A stretch of 64,000 nt of DNA, from contig NZ_BORP01000004.1 of the NCBI RefSeq assembly GCF_018333235.1, positions 1 to 64,000 of the forward strand, read 5' to 3'. Position 1 is the first letter of the stretch; every line of letters begins with the position of its first letter. The position numbers and the translations under genes were made by a program. Shown here piece by piece: positions 1 through 8,916 of this stretch. Source of the stretch: Ornithinibacillus bavariensis. Lineage in GTDB: Bacteria; Bacillota; Bacilli; Bacillales; Amphibacillaceae. A model generated the notes under the pieces. The model did no database searches, was not told the origin of the DNA, and saw only the letters and a program-made list of their open reading frames with translations.

Positions 1-18
1 AATGAATATAAGGTTAAT

Positions 19-576
19 TTATGCTCTTGAAACGTATTTTCCATCAGAGGTGTTAATGATCAGTTTATCACCCTTGTTGATGAAGAAAGGAACTTGAACA
101 ACAAGACCTGTCTCTACTGTAGCTGGCTTAGAGCCACCACTAGCAGTGTCCCCTTTGATTCCTGGCTCTGTATCTACTACTTCAAGTTCAACATTATTTG
201 GTAAATCAATTCCAATCATTTCACCATTATACTGAATGATGGATACTTCCATATTTTCTTTAATAAATTTCAATTCATGCTCAATTTGTGCGGAGCTAAG
301 CTCAATTTGCTCATAAGAATCTGTATCCATAAACGCATGGGAATCACCAGATGCATATAAATATTGCATTTTACGGTGCTCAACATGTGCTTTTTCTACT
401 TTTTCACCTGCACGGAAGGTTTTTTCCTGAATATTTCCGTTACGAAGGTTGCGAAGCTTAGATCGAACGAATGCTGCACCTTTTCCTGGTTTAACGTGTT
501 GGAAATCAACTACTTGCCATACATCGTTATCTATTTCTATTGTTAAACCTGTTTTAAAATCGTTTACTGAAATCAT
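19..576 (-). CDS. efp: Elongation factor P
   Basis: EF-P binds the ribosome between the P and E sites and relieves stalling on polyproline stretches. The 185-residue product has the family's usual length and three-domain beta-barrel architecture. The domain I loop reads KPGKGAAF, placing the modifiable lysine at K32; in Bacillus subtilis this residue carries a 5-aminopentanol group (family knowledge, not visible here). The ATG is preceded by a clear AAGGAGG-type ribosome binding site. It lies 28 bases downstream of the yqhT-type peptidase on the same strand, the same pairing as in B. subtilis, so co-transcription is likely. Identification is very secure. Confidence 0.97.
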   Translation of the reverse strand: MISVNDFKTGLTIEIDNDVWQVVDFQHVKPGKGAAFVRSKLRNLRNGNIQEKTFRAGEKVEKAHVEHRKMQYLYASGDSHAFMDTDSYEQIELSSAQIEHELKFIKENMEVSIIQYNGEMIGIDLPNNVELEVVDTEPGIKGDTASGGSKPATVETGLVVQVPFFINKGDKLIINTSDGKYVSRA

Positions 577-604
577 TGTTTTCCTCCTTAATTACAACAA
601 CCAA

Positions 605-1666
605 TTATAGCTGAATAAGTTCTTTGTTACTAGTGGTTAATCGTTCATTACCAGTTTCTGTAATGACAATATCGTCTTCGATGCGGCAACCACCAACATT
701 TGGGATATAAATACCAGGTTCCACAGTGACAACCATGCCCGGTTCTAATTTCAATTCACTACGGAATGATAGCCCTGGCCCCTCATGAACTTCAAGACCA
801 ATACCGTGACCTGTCGAATGGCCAAAATATTCACCATATCCCTGTTCCGTAATATAATCTCTGGTCAAAGCATCCGCTTCTATTCCCGACATTCCAGGTT
901 TGATCCCATTTACACCCCGTAATTGTGCTTCTAAAACGGTATCATAGATTTTACGTAATTCATCACTAATTTCCCCAACCGCTACTGTACGAGTAATATC
1001 TGAAACATATCCATTATATAACGCACCATAATCTAGTGTCACTAATTCTCCTGCTTGGATTTCTTTCGTTGATGCAACCCCATGTGGCATCGCAGAACGG
1101 AATCCAGATGCGACAATTATATCAAAACTAGAAGATGTTGCTCCTTGTTTACGCATGAAAAATTCAAGTTCATTGGATACTTCAATTTCCTTTACACCAG
1201 GTTTAATGAATCCTTGGATATGCTCAAAAGCAGCATCAGCAATCTCAGCGGCTTTCTTTAATATGGTTAACTCATCTGGTGTTTTAATCAGACGAATTTT
1301 TTCTATTATTTCACTTGTAGGAACTAATTCTGCATCCAATAAATTATTATAACGATCATATGTAGCATAGGTTACTTGGTTTTTTTCGAAACCCAAGCGT
1401 TTCACCTTTAGACGAGTTAACTGTTCCTTCACTTCTTCTTCAATTAACTGCTTATGTTCAACGATAGTAAACCCTTTTGCTTGTTCCTGTGCTTGCTCAG
1501 TATAACGAAAATCGGTAATGAAGATAGCCTCTTCCAAGCTAACAAGTACAATCCCTGCAGTACCTGTAAAGCCGCTTACATATCTCCGGTTAATTGGACT
1601 GGTGATCATGAGAGCATCAAGATTTAATTCTTGAAGTGCTTTTCTTATCTTTACAAGTTTTTCCAT
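605..1666 (-). CDS. yqhT: Xaa-Pro dipeptidase, M24B family (YqhT)
   Basis: Cytosolic metallopeptidase that removes an N-terminal residue preceding proline. Counting from the chosen start, the 353-residue protein has an N-terminal creatinase-like domain (about 1-130) and a C-terminal pita-bread domain. Five canonical metal ligands are visible: D212, D223, H287 in HSTGHG, E316 in VEPG and E330. The open frame extends 30 codons further upstream, but the ATG at 1666 is preferred: AAAGGG lies about 9 bases before it and the upstream extension is not family-like. It sits directly upstream of efp, as in B. subtilis, where the pair handles proline-rich translation and turnover. In B. subtilis aroQ (yqhS) lies between this gene and yqhR; it is absent here. 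Confidence 0.93.
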   Translation of the reverse strand: MEKLVKIRKALQELNLDALMITSPINRRYVSGFTGTAGIVLVSLEEAIFITDFRYTEQAQEQAKGFTIVEHKQLIEEEVKEQLTRLKVKRLGFEKNQVTYATYDRYNNLLDAELVPTSEIIEKIRLIKTPDELTILKKAAEIADAAFEHIQGFIKPGVKEIEVSNELEFFMRKQGATSSSFDIIVASGFRSAMPHGVASTKEIQAGELVTLDYGALYNGYVSDITRTVAVGEISDELRKIYDTVLEAQLRGVNGIKPGMSGIEADALTRDYITEQGYGEYFGHSTGHGIGLEVHEGPGLSFRSELKLEPGMVVTVEPGIYIPNVGGCRIEDDIVITETGNERLTTSNKELIQL

Positions 1667-1791
1667 TCCATTCATCCCTTTCTTTTTAAGATAAATTAAA
1701 AAATCGGATATAAAATCACTACATAACGACTTTTTAAGTTTACCATAAATAGACAAAATTGAATATTGTTTAGAGAGACGAATAATACGAT

Positions 1792-2310
1792 TTAATTAGA
1801 AGCTTTTTTTTCATCCTTTTTAATTGCGGCGCTTATAACACTATCATGATAATCAAATGAAATGGAATAACCAATAAATGTGCCATACACGATATACAGA
1901 CACACACTAGATACAATCGTTTTCCACTCCAATTCTGTTACATAAGGCACATTAGGAAATATTGGATGAAGAACACAAAACACAATCCCCCATAGAATAA
2001 GACCATATACAATCCCCATCCAGATAGAATTTATTTTTTTTAAGAGGCCATAATATACCAGGGCTACCCCGATCGAAAGTACTCCAATAATCAGGATAGT
2101 AACTAACTCGCCTAACCAGGTGTCGGTCCATCTGGCTGTAGTCCACGAACGAAGTACATAGGACTTAGCGGAGACTTCAATAAAATTAAATTTGTACATA
2201 AAAATTCCGATTAAACTTGCTAGAATTCCGCCAATAAAGCCGGTTAAGAGCGACCTACCTAGAAGAGTGGATGAATCCTCCTGCTGCGTATCGTGTTTTT
2301 TTTCTGCCAT
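1792..2310 (-). CDS. yqhR: Conserved membrane protein YqhR
   Basis: Membrane protein of about 172 residues with a short charged N-terminus and four predicted hydrophobic segments. Their approximate residues are 18-38, 65-87, 94-117 and 130-152. Sequence style and position (yqhR followed by the peptidase gene and efp) match the B. subtilis YqhR family, whose function is unknown. The ATG at 2310 is chosen because GGAGGTG sits 6 bases upstream; the open frame continues nine codons further without a ribosome binding site. Convergent or distant relationships to transporters are not visible. The name rests on synteny plus general resemblance. Confidence 0.8.
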   Translation of the reverse strand: MAEKKHDTQQEDSSTLLGRSLLTGFIGGILASLIGIFMYKFNFIEVSAKSYVLRSWTTARWTDTWLGELVTILIIGVLSIGVALVYYGLLKKINSIWMGIVYGLILWGIVFCVLHPIFPNVPYVTELEWKTIVSSVCLYIVYGTFIGYSISFDYHDSVISAAIKKDEKKASN

Positions 2311-2506
2311 TGAAAACACCTCCAAGAATAGTATCACCCACCAAAGAAAATACTATCATAGAAAAAAGCACTAAATTTGATGAATTATCGTTGAATATTT
2401 TGGATGAATAGGGATAGAATTATACTAGATTAAAAAGTTCGTTTTCTATTTAAAATAATGAGATAAAATAGAATTACAACGTATAGCTTAAGAAAGGAAG
2501 TTTACA

Positions 2507-2878
2507 ATGAGAAAGGGCAAAGCATCATTTATTATATATGGGCTTATCATACTAGCAGCAATCGGAATAGTTTGGAATCTAGTTACGAATCCAGCTGGTT
2601 TTCTCACCAATATTTTAATGATGGTAATTATGGGATTAGTCCTATTTGGCATTCTATATTTTGTTGTATTTGGTAGAAGAGGATCCTCTTCTGAAGAAAA
2701 AAAATACAAACAGGCAGTTCGTCAATCGAAGTCGAAATATACACAAAATCGAAATACAGTGCAAACTTATCAAAATCAACAGCCTAGTACAATAAAGAAG
2801 AAAAACAAAAAACGCCCGAATCATTTGCGAGTAATTGATGGGAATAAGGCAAAACGTAAGAAGCGAGCTTCCAATTAA
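2507..2878 (+). CDS. yqhP: SA1362/YqhP family membrane protein
   Basis: A 123-residue protein with two N-terminal transmembrane helices (about 8-26 and 34-54). A strongly basic cytoplasmic tail follows, rich in lysine, arginine and glutamine. This matches the SA1362/YqhP family, of unknown function, and the gene sits in its B. subtilis position next to the patatin gene yqhO. The start has AAAGGAAG upstream. Its last codons form the left arm of a hairpin shared with the convergent patatin gene. The basic tail suggests contact with nucleic acid or anionic lipid (inference only). Confidence 0.8.
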   Translation: MRKGKASFIIYGLIILAAIGIVWNLVTNPAGFLTNILMMVIMGLVLFGILYFVVFGRRGSSSEEKKYKQAVRQSKSKYTQNRNTVQTYQNQQPSTIKKKNKKRPNHLRVIDGNKAKRKKRASN

Positions 2879-2893
2879 TGGAAGCTCGCTTCT
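2859..2893. terminator. Bidirectional hairpin between yqhP and yqhO
   Basis: A 14-bp perfect inverted repeat with a 7-base loop. The left arm encodes the last codons of yqhP and the right arm abuts the stop of the convergent patatin gene. The U-tracts are short on both strands, so termination strength is uncertain. Confidence 0.7.
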
Positions 2894-3784
2894 TTACATG
2901 CTCCAGGTTTTTAAAAAACGTTCCGCTTCCAAACGACCACTGTTTATCAGCTTTATTTTTGTTTCTTCATTAATCATAAAGTTGGTTGTCTGGACGTTCT
3001 TTACCGGTATGAAAATAATGTTATTTTTCTCAGATTTTGCAACATATCTTGCATCATGGGCTTGTTTCATGGTTGCAAATAAGGCATGAAGCATGTCTAG
3101 TGCATTTTTAATCCTTTTTGGAGTACTTCGCTCTGGGCTATCACTTAGCTTTAGACCAATAATCGGTCTAGTTCGTTTATTCGTTTCACTATCAAAGACC
3201 CAAATTGGAAAATTACTTAGTAGACCACCATCGACCATAAGGCTTTTCTCTTTACCAATACCCTTTAGCTTCTTAGGCATAAAGAAATACGGAAAACCCG
3301 CACTCATTCTCACTGCCTTGGAAACAGGGAAATTATCTGGATTAATTCCGTATACTCGTTCTAAATCATCTGGAATAACGACTAGTTTTCCTAGGGTCAA
3401 ATCACTTACAACAATTTTTAAATAGCCCTTTTTGATATCACCAAATGTATATATTTTCTTCTTAGCTAGTTGATAGTAAATCCATTGCTCAAACTTATCC
3501 CCTTTATTAATTCCCATCTGAAAATAGAGAAAGAACCATTTACTCGCTGGTATTATACGAGTAATTCGTGGAGAATCTAATAATGTTGTTAAGTCGAGTT
3601 CTTCTAGTAGTTTTTCTAGTTCATCTATTCTGTATCCTGCTGCAATGAATGCTGCAACAATTGCACCAGCAGAAGTACCAGCAACACGTTCGAATTCGAA
3701 TTTATTCTCTGTAATCATCTCTAGTGCACCTAGAAAAGCAAAAGCTTTAACGCCACCACCCGAGAAGACACCATCTATTTTCAT
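2894..3784 (-). CDS. yqhO: Patatin-like phospholipase (YqhO)
   Basis: Predicted acyl hydrolase of the patatin family, acting on membrane lipids or acyl chains. The 296-residue protein shows the glycine-rich oxyanion motif GGGVKAF near residue 9. The nucleophile elbow is GTSAG with S38, and the dyad aspartate lies in DGG at D185, so the Ser-Asp catalytic dyad is intact. No signal peptide is visible, consistent with a cytosolic or membrane-associated enzyme. It lies downstream of mntR on the same strand with about 74 bases between them, as in B. subtilis. The physiological substrate is not known. Confidence 0.9.
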   Translation of the reverse strand: MKIDGVFSGGGVKAFAFLGALEMITENKFEFERVAGTSAGAIVAAFIAAGYRIDELEKLLEELDLTTLLDSPRITRIIPASKWFFLYFQMGINKGDKFEQWIYYQLAKKKIYTFGDIKKGYLKIVVSDLTLGKLVVIPDDLERVYGINPDNFPVSKAVRMSAGFPYFFMPKKLKGIGKEKSLMVDGGLLSNFPIWVFDSETNKRTRPIIGLKLSDSPERSTPKRIKNALDMLHALFATMKQAHDARYVAKSEKNNIIFIPVKNVQTTNFMINEETKIKLINSGRLEAERFLKTWSM

Positions 3785-3858
3785 CCAATATCCCCTTACA
3801 ATTGTTTTTTATTATGTGTAAGCGAATTTGGATAAATTTAGAACGCTCAATGGTTGGT

Positions 3859-4278
3859 TTATTTTTCATTTTCCTTTTGCACTTTACGTAAATCTTCTAT
3901 TCGCTGTTCATCTTCTTTGAAATATTTCACCAAATCGACTAAGCGGTCGATGGAGTTCCAGCTTAAATGGTGTTCAATCCCTTCTACATCATTATAGATA
4001 TTCTCCTTGTCCACACCTATAATTGCTAGAAAGTCTTCTAATAATTCATGACGGAATACTAACTTCTCGCCAACTTTTTTGCCCTTCTCTGTAAGAATAA
4101 ATCCCCGATATTTTTCATATAAAAGATACTCACCTTTATCTAACTTCTGAACCATCTTCGTTACCGATGATGGATGGACCTCTAATGTCTCAGCAATATC
4201 GGAAACCCTGGCATACCCCTTGGTTTCAATTAAGTTATAGATAATTTCAATATAATCTTCCATACTAGGTGTAGGCAT
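3859..4278 (-). CDS. mntR: Manganese-responsive transcriptional regulator MntR
   Basis: DtxR-family repressor that senses Mn(II) and represses manganese uptake genes. The 139-residue protein has an N-terminal winged helix (about 1-70) and a C-terminal dimerisation domain, without the SH3-like third domain of DtxR. All binuclear site ligands known from B. subtilis MntR are present at the same numbers: D8, E11, H77, E99, E102 and H103. It is therefore expected to respond to manganese rather than iron. The start, MPTPSMED, matches the family. The lipM gene that precedes mntR in B. subtilis is missing here. Confidence 0.97.
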   Translation of the reverse strand: MPTPSMEDYIEIIYNLIETKGYARVSDIAETLEVHPSSVTKMVQKLDKGEYLLYEKYRGFILTEKGKKVGEKLVFRHELLEDFLAIIGVDKENIYNDVEGIEHHLSWNSIDRLVDLVKYFKEDEQRIEDLRKVQKENEK

Positions 4279-4368
4279 TATGATCTCCTCGATTCAAGAA
4301 TAATTTTTATCATAGGCAAAATTGTTTCTAATTCGAGGATACAGGAAAAAACTATAGGAAACAAGTTA

Positions 4369-4554
4369 TTAGCTAATATCAATATATCGCCACAAACCTC
4401 TTATCCCACAAAACAATAATCGAAATGGGAGGAGAATAATTTCTGGAGCCCAGAAAAGAATATCTGCTATCATTTCTCCAATGGTATACCGATCCCCCAC
4501 GGATTTTCGGCGTCCTCTAGCTTTTTCTCTTTTTCTTTTCCACCAATCTTTCAT
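4369..4554 (-). CDS. Small basic membrane-anchored protein
   Basis: A 61-residue product of unrecognised function. The first 20 residues are almost entirely lysine, arginine, glutamate and tryptophan. One hydrophobic segment follows (about 29-50, reading ADILFWAPEIILLPFRLLF), then a short RYIDIS tail. The layout suggests a peripheral or single-pass membrane protein with its basic end in the cytoplasm. The ATG has a GGGATGAGGAA-type ribosome binding site. It is 20 bases downstream of the TmrB-like gene on the same strand and could share its transcript. Composition and a plausible start support a real gene, but no family assignment is possible. Confidence 0.6.
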   Translation of the reverse strand: MKDWWKRKREKARGRRKSVGDRYTIGEMIADILFWAPEIILLPFRLLFCGIRGLWRYIDIS

Positions 4555-4574
4555 TCCTCATCCCTTCGTTTAGT

Positions 4575-5114
4575 TTATATACATTCAGGGAATTGAATTT
4601 GTTCCATTATGTTGTTGACGATTTCTGTTATTTGTAGTTTGTCGGTTTTAATCTTATTTTCAAAGATTTCATCCTGGTATCCTTCCAGGCATTTATCAAT
4701 TTGCTGGAAACACCAGTTTCCTTCCTCTTCCCCACGATTTAATAGCCTGTGATGAATCGTTTCCTTTTTCGCTGTAAGCAGAAAATGAATCGTATTTATA
4801 TCTACTTCGCGAAATCCAGTTAAAATATAGTGTAAATAATCTTTTTTATAAATTGTCATTGGTACAATTAATGGCTTTTTATATTCATTTTTGATTGCTT
4901 TTGCAACGTCTACTACCAGTTCCTTCCAAAGGATTAAATCTTGAAAATCATCGGTTTTCTCATGCGGCTTCTTTATATCATCTGTGATGATATGTCGGAG
5001 CATATAACCCACTACTTCTGGATCATATATCATGCTGTTTTCGATATGTTTATGTAATTCATTGGCGACACTAGTTTTTCCAACTCCAAAAGCACCATTA
5101 ATGAGAATGATCAT
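4575..5114 (-). CDS. TmrB-like P-loop ATPase (tunicamycin-resistance family)
   Basis: A 179-residue AAA-type ATPase with Walker A NGAFGVGKT at about residues 6-14. It resembles B. subtilis TmrB along its whole length: YDPE near residue 31, DDFQDL, a central VPMTI, the segment from KETIHHRLLNRG, QQIDKCLEG and IFENKIKTDKL. TmrB confers tunicamycin tolerance by an ATP-binding-dependent, membrane-associated mechanism that is not fully understood. This protein is shorter (179 against about 197 residues), lacking the basic amphipathic C-terminus of TmrB proposed to bind membrane. A role in antibiotic tolerance is therefore only a family inference; it could be a small-molecule kinase. Confidence 0.75.
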   Translation of the reverse strand: MIILINGAFGVGKTSVANELHKHIENSMIYDPEVVGYMLRHIITDDIKKPHEKTDDFQDLILWKELVVDVAKAIKNEYKKPLIVPMTIYKKDYLHYILTGFREVDINTIHFLLTAKKETIHHRLLNRGEEEGNWCFQQIDKCLEGYQDEIFENKIKTDKLQITEIVNNIMEQIQFPECI

Positions 5115-5464
5115 GATTTATACCACCTGTTCGTTATTTAGTATTAACTTTAGCATAATACGGATATTCAAATAATTGTTTATGACGGTTTTAAAGATCA
5201 TATTAATTCGAACTTACATTTGAATTGATTTCTATTGGCTTGCTTTAATTCATTTCTGTTCTAATTTCTTTTTAAAATGAATTCAATAGTAGCTCTTAAC
5301 ATCACTTTATACTCTATTCAAAATGATATTTATAGAATACTACACTTACTTCAGCTCTTAATTCAATCCGTAATGAGGTTTATCGCAATTCTAAACACCT
5401 TTATAACTTAAGACTGGACCGTGTTTATCGTCAATACGTGTACTTTGAAGGTTGCATTAAAAAT
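5115..5464. other. AT-rich intergenic region, no gene recognised
   Basis: About 350 bases between the divergent-side start of the TmrB-like gene and the nrdJ terminator. No open frame with a ribosome binding site, RNA motif or long repeat was recognised. It presumably holds the minus-strand promoter of the TmrB-like gene. Confidence 0.5.
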
Positions 5465-5500
5465 GGCTATTGAACTTATTAAAATTCAATAGCCTTCTTG
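5465..5500 (-). terminator. nrdJ intrinsic terminator
   Basis: Perfect 10-bp inverted repeat GGCTATTGAA/TTCAATAGCC with a 10-base loop. On the minus strand it is followed by a T-rich stretch (ATTTTTAAT). It lies immediately after the nrdJ stop codon. Confidence 0.85.
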
Positions 5501-5508
5501 TTAATATC

Positions 5509-8067
5509 TTATAGTCCACATTTCAATTGTGCTCCACAGCTTGTGCAAGTGTTACAGCCACCAATGTCTTCTACTTTACCTTCACGACAAACAGGGCAAG
5601 TGTCACCTACTTCAGAGCCAATCGTTACATCTGTTGATTTTAGTTCTTGGATTGTATCCATTAATACTACCTTTTTAGGCGTATCAGGTTCTTCAAATAG
5701 CTCTGTTTGCTCGAAGTTGTTTTCTTCTGCCTTTAGAGTTAGAACCTGAGTGTCACGGCTACCGTCTACATAGACAGTACCACCTTTAGCACCGCCGCGA
5801 TACAATCTTCTGTATACACTCTCAACCTGATCCACAGTGTATCCCTTTGGAGCATTTACAGTTTTGGAAATAGAACTGTCTACCCAGCGTTGGATAACAC
5901 ATTGTGTATCTGCATGTGCTTCTGGTGATAATTCCATTGCAGTTACAAACCAATTTGGTAGGTTTTGTGAATCTGCTTCTGGATGTTGATCCAGATATTC
6001 TTGTACAATATCTGCTTTTACTTCAATAAATTTACCTAATCTTCCGCTTCTGAAGTAAGAGAAGGAGAAGTAAGGTTCAAGTCCAGTTGAAACTCCAACC
6101 ATTGTACCAGTGGATCCAGTTGGTGCAACGGTTAGAAGATGGGAATTTCGAATTCCATATTTTAGAATATCTTCTCTAATGTCTTCTGGCATTTTTTTCA
6201 TATATCCAGTATTAATAAATGCTTCGCGAAGCTTCATTGTTTCTTCCTCAGTATCTCCCACCAAGAACGGGAAGCTTCCTTTTTCCTTCGCTAGCTCGAT
6301 TGATTCCCGATAAGCTGTCGTAGCAATGGTTTCGAATATCTTATCTACTAGTTCATTTCCTTCTTTTGAGCCATACTCTGTTTCACAATATATTAGTAAG
6401 TCATGTAATCCCATAACCCCAAGTCCTACACGACGTTCGCCAAGTGCTTGTTTTTTATTCTCTTCTAGGAAATACGGTGTCGCATCAATGACATTATCCT
6501 GCATTCTTACGCCCGTTTTTACTGTTTGTCTTAGCTTCTCGAAATTTACTGTCTTCGAATCTTTATTTGCCATAGCACCTAAGTTAACTGCTGCTAAATT
6601 ACAGACAGAAAATGGTGCAAGTGGCTGCTCACCACAAGGATTTGTCGCTACTACTTGCTGGCCATAGGCCTTTGCGTTCGTCATGTCGTTCGCGTTGTCA
6701 ATAAAGAAAATTCCTGGTTCTGCAGAGTATGTTGCACAAATATTTATAAGATTCCATAACTCTTTTGCTTTTATTCGGCGGTATACACGTACACCGTAAC
6801 CCATCGCTTCCCACTGACGTACGTCACCAACTTGATGCCAGTTCTCGTTATAAGCTTTCATTTCCTCTTCAGTATAATTTTCTACATCTGGGAATTTAAG
6901 CTCATACCACGTATCATTTTCTACGGCTTCCATAAACTCCTTTGTGATACATACTGAAATATTAGCACCTGTTAAGAACTCCGGGTTATGAACAGCATAC
7001 GTTCCGCCGGTTCTTAATTTCTCTTCTGCTTCTCGGATTACAGAGCTAGTAAATCCACCTTGTCCAGGAATGCTCTTATAATTCAACACTCCTTGATAAA
7101 GATCTGATTCTGTTTCAGTTAATGGAGTAAATTTCAGTTTTTCTTGCGCTAGTTTCTTAATTTGTTCATCTTCGGTATTTTCAATTAGATAACGCAGAAT
7201 TCTCGGATTTTGCATTTTAGAAATAATAAACTCTATGATATCGGGGTGAGAATCCACTAACATTATCATTTGAGCTCCACGTCTTGAACCACCTTGCTCT
7301 ACAAGATGTGTCAGCTTCGCAATATCATCCAACCAAGAAACTGATCCAGATGATTTTCCATTTACTCCTCTTGCTAAAGCATTTCGTGGGCGTAGTGTTG
7401 AACCATTTGTTCCAACTCCTCCACCTCTACTCATAATTTCCATAACCTGTTTACGGTGTTCAGAAATCCCTTCACGAGAGTCTTTTACATATGGCATTAC
7501 GTAGCAATTAAAATAGGTTACTTCTGTATCTGATCCTGCTCCATATAAAACTCTTCCTGCAGGGATAAAATTCAAATTAGATAATTCTTGATAATACTTT
7601 TCAGTCCATTCCTTACGTAAATCCTCTGTCTGTTCTACACCCGCTAAGCCAGTTGCATTTCTTTTAGCGATTTGCTCGTAGAAAACCTCTAGTGGCTTGT
7701 CAATGACATCTAACCCACGTTTTACAACGCCAGTCTCCGCTTCCTCGCCCTCTAGGACAGATACGTAGTCAGGTTCAACTTGTACAAAGGCCTCGTTATT
7801 CACCCGATCAATTGATTTAATAAAGCCAAGACCTCTTGCTGGGAATTTCGGATCCGCTTTGACAGTTAGAACAACAAAATCCCCTTCTTTTAATGTCTTT
7901 TTCTCCGTATCTTTAAATGAATAACGGTCTAACATAACTAGGCGTGATACACCCTTATGTAGTAGTTTCATGTCTTCTGTAATTGGATGTACTTGTGGAA
8001 AAAGTTTGATGTCTTCATTAAGCATATCCACATTAATGTTTGTTTTCGATTCGACAACCGTAGACAT
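5509..8067 (-). CDS. nrdJ: Adenosylcobalamin-dependent (class II) ribonucleotide reductase
   Basis: Reduces ribonucleotides to deoxyribonucleotides using coenzyme B12, with no oxygen requirement or exclusion. The 852-residue protein has the loop motif NPCGEQPL with C478 and E480. The candidate redox pair is C188 (in FNCYV) and C489 (in VCNL). A glycine-rich SRGGGVGTNG stretch lies near 213, and PTGSTG lies in the C-terminal half. The end carries a cysteine cluster, CPVC then CNTCTSCGAQLKC, typical of the zinc-binding, thioredoxin-interacting tail of these enzymes. NrdR-type boxes lie upstream. The gene sits between the mntR region and yqhL, where B. subtilis has nothing comparable. No other RNR gene is in the window. 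Confidence 0.96.
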   Translation of the reverse strand: MSTVVESKTNINVDMLNEDIKLFPQVHPITEDMKLLHKGVSRLVMLDRYSFKDTEKKTLKEGDFVVLTVKADPKFPARGLGFIKSIDRVNNEAFVQVEPDYVSVLEGEEAETGVVKRGLDVIDKPLEVFYEQIAKRNATGLAGVEQTEDLRKEWTEKYYQELSNLNFIPAGRVLYGAGSDTEVTYFNCYVMPYVKDSREGISEHRKQVMEIMSRGGGVGTNGSTLRPRNALARGVNGKSSGSVSWLDDIAKLTHLVEQGGSRRGAQMIMLVDSHPDIIEFIISKMQNPRILRYLIENTEDEQIKKLAQEKLKFTPLTETESDLYQGVLNYKSIPGQGGFTSSVIREAEEKLRTGGTYAVHNPEFLTGANISVCITKEFMEAVENDTWYELKFPDVENYTEEEMKAYNENWHQVGDVRQWEAMGYGVRVYRRIKAKELWNLINICATYSAEPGIFFIDNANDMTNAKAYGQQVVATNPCGEQPLAPFSVCNLAAVNLGAMANKDSKTVNFEKLRQTVKTGVRMQDNVIDATPYFLEENKKQALGERRVGLGVMGLHDLLIYCETEYGSKEGNELVDKIFETIATTAYRESIELAKEKGSFPFLVGDTEEETMKLREAFINTGYMKKMPEDIREDILKYGIRNSHLLTVAPTGSTGTMVGVSTGLEPYFSFSYFRSGRLGKFIEVKADIVQEYLDQHPEADSQNLPNWFVTAMELSPEAHADTQCVIQRWVDSSISKTVNAPKGYTVDQVESVYRRLYRGGAKGGTVYVDGSRDTQVLTLKAEENNFEQTELFEEPDTPKKVVLMDTIQELKSTDVTIGSEVGDTCPVCREGKVEDIGGCNTCTSCGAQLKCGL

Positions 8068-8109
8068 TTTATCGCTCCCTTTTACAAATTTCTTAATCTA
8101 TTAAATTAG

Positions 8110-8160
8110 ATTTTAATAAAAATACCATACCATATTTAAGGATTGGATTACAACATATTG
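8110..8160 (-). promoter_or_regulatory. Putative nrdJ promoter overlapped by a NrdR box
   Basis: On the minus strand, TTGTAA (about 8155) and TATGGT (about 8130) are separated by 17-18 bases and lie 60-90 bases upstream of the nrdJ ATG. The -35 element is inside the proximal NrdR-like box, the arrangement expected for repression. The hexamers are imperfect. Confidence 0.45.
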
Positions 8161-8195
8161 TGTACCCGTTTTTTAAAAACCACAACATATGGAAA
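8148..8195. promoter_or_regulatory. Tandem NrdR-type boxes upstream of nrdJ
   Basis: NrdR is the ATP/dATP-sensing repressor of ribonucleotide reductase genes and binds pairs of 16-bp boxes resembling ACACAATATATTGTGT. Positions 8148-8163 match that consensus at 13 of 16 bases by my alignment. Positions 8180-8195 match at about 10 of 16, better in the left half. The boxes start 32 bp apart, three helical turns, which is the spacing known for paired NrdR sites. The spacing together with the location makes the call fairly strong. Confidence 0.7.
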
Positions 8196-8393
8196 AATAT
8201 GCACATTAGATTATTTTTGTCAACTTGCAATAATGAATAAAAAACAAAGAAAATAAAAGATTTATAGTGATAAGCTCATAAAAATCCACAAAAACGGATA
8301 CTTTTTATTATTGCACTAGATTATTCATTATGATAGCAAACGAAATAATTCAAAATTCGACATTGGTTGGCTATTTCTGTCCAGAGAAAAACT

Positions 8394-8422
8394 TTGAAAA
8401 ATAGATAGTTTCAGCCTATAAT
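8394..8422 (+). promoter_or_regulatory. SigA-type promoter of yqhL
   Basis: TTGAAA at 8394-8399 and a consensus TATAAT at 8417-8422, spaced by exactly 17 bp. The promoter lies 36 bases upstream of the yqhL start codon. Confidence 0.8.
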
Positions 8423-8458
8423 GAAATAGTATAAATGGAAAGTCGGAGGAATAGTTTA

Positions 8459-8830
8459 ATGAAATATATTTTATTGGCACTCATTGTTGTAATCATCATC
8501 TCAGTATTTCGTTATTTTAGACAACGCAACTATCTTAAAACCTTAACAGAAGACCAATTCCGTGAAGGCTACCGAAAAGCACAATTAATTGATGTAAGAG
8601 AACCGCAAGAATTTAAGAACGGCCATATTCTTGGTGCTAGAAATATTCCTGTTACACAATTAAAGCAACGCTTAGTAGAAATCCGTCCTGATAAGCCAGT
8701 ATATTTATATTGTGCTAGTGGTGCACGTTCCCAACGTGCTGCACAAATTCTACACAAAAAAGGATACAAGGATTTAAACCAGTTAAAAGGTGGATTTAAA
8801 AAGTGGACTGGTAAGGTCAAACAAGGATAA
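8459..8830 (+). CDS. yqhL: Membrane-anchored rhodanese-domain protein (YqhL)
   Basis: Single-pass N-terminal anchor (about residues 2-19) followed by one rhodanese domain, 123 residues in total. The active-site loop reads CASGARS with catalytic cysteine C85, and the domain entry motif LIDVREPQEF is intact. Rhodanese domains carry a persulfide on the cysteine and transfer sulfur, here probably on the cytoplasmic face of the membrane. The ATG at 8459 is chosen over an upstream ATG in the same frame because CGGAGGAA lies 8 bases before it. A consensus SigA promoter precedes it. In B. subtilis yqhL is next to lipM-mntR; here nrdJ and the TmrB-like gene have come between. Confidence 0.88.
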   Translation: MKYILLALIVVIIISVFRYFRQRNYLKTLTEDQFREGYRKAQLIDVREPQEFKNGHILGARNIPVTQLKQRLVEIRPDKPVYLYCASGARSQRAAQILHKKGYKDLNQLKGGFKKWTGKVKQG

Positions 8831-8859
8831 TAAACTAGCTATTTCACTTCTTAAATTAA

Positions 8860-8902
8860 AAAACAGAGGAACACTCCAGAAAGGATGTGTTTCTCTGTTT
8901 TA
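8860..8902. terminator. Bidirectional terminator between yqhL and the GNAT gene
   Basis: AAAACAGAG-AACAC pairs with GTGTT-CTCTGTTTT around a loop near 8880, with one unpaired position. A and T tracts flank both sides, so it can serve both converging genes. Confidence 0.8.
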
Positions 8903-8916
8903 TTCGTTTTCATTAT

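Noticed and set aside
8068-8458. Cobalamin riboswitch upstream of nrdJ
   Set aside because: The leader of nrdJ is short and lacks the conserved B12-box and other core elements.
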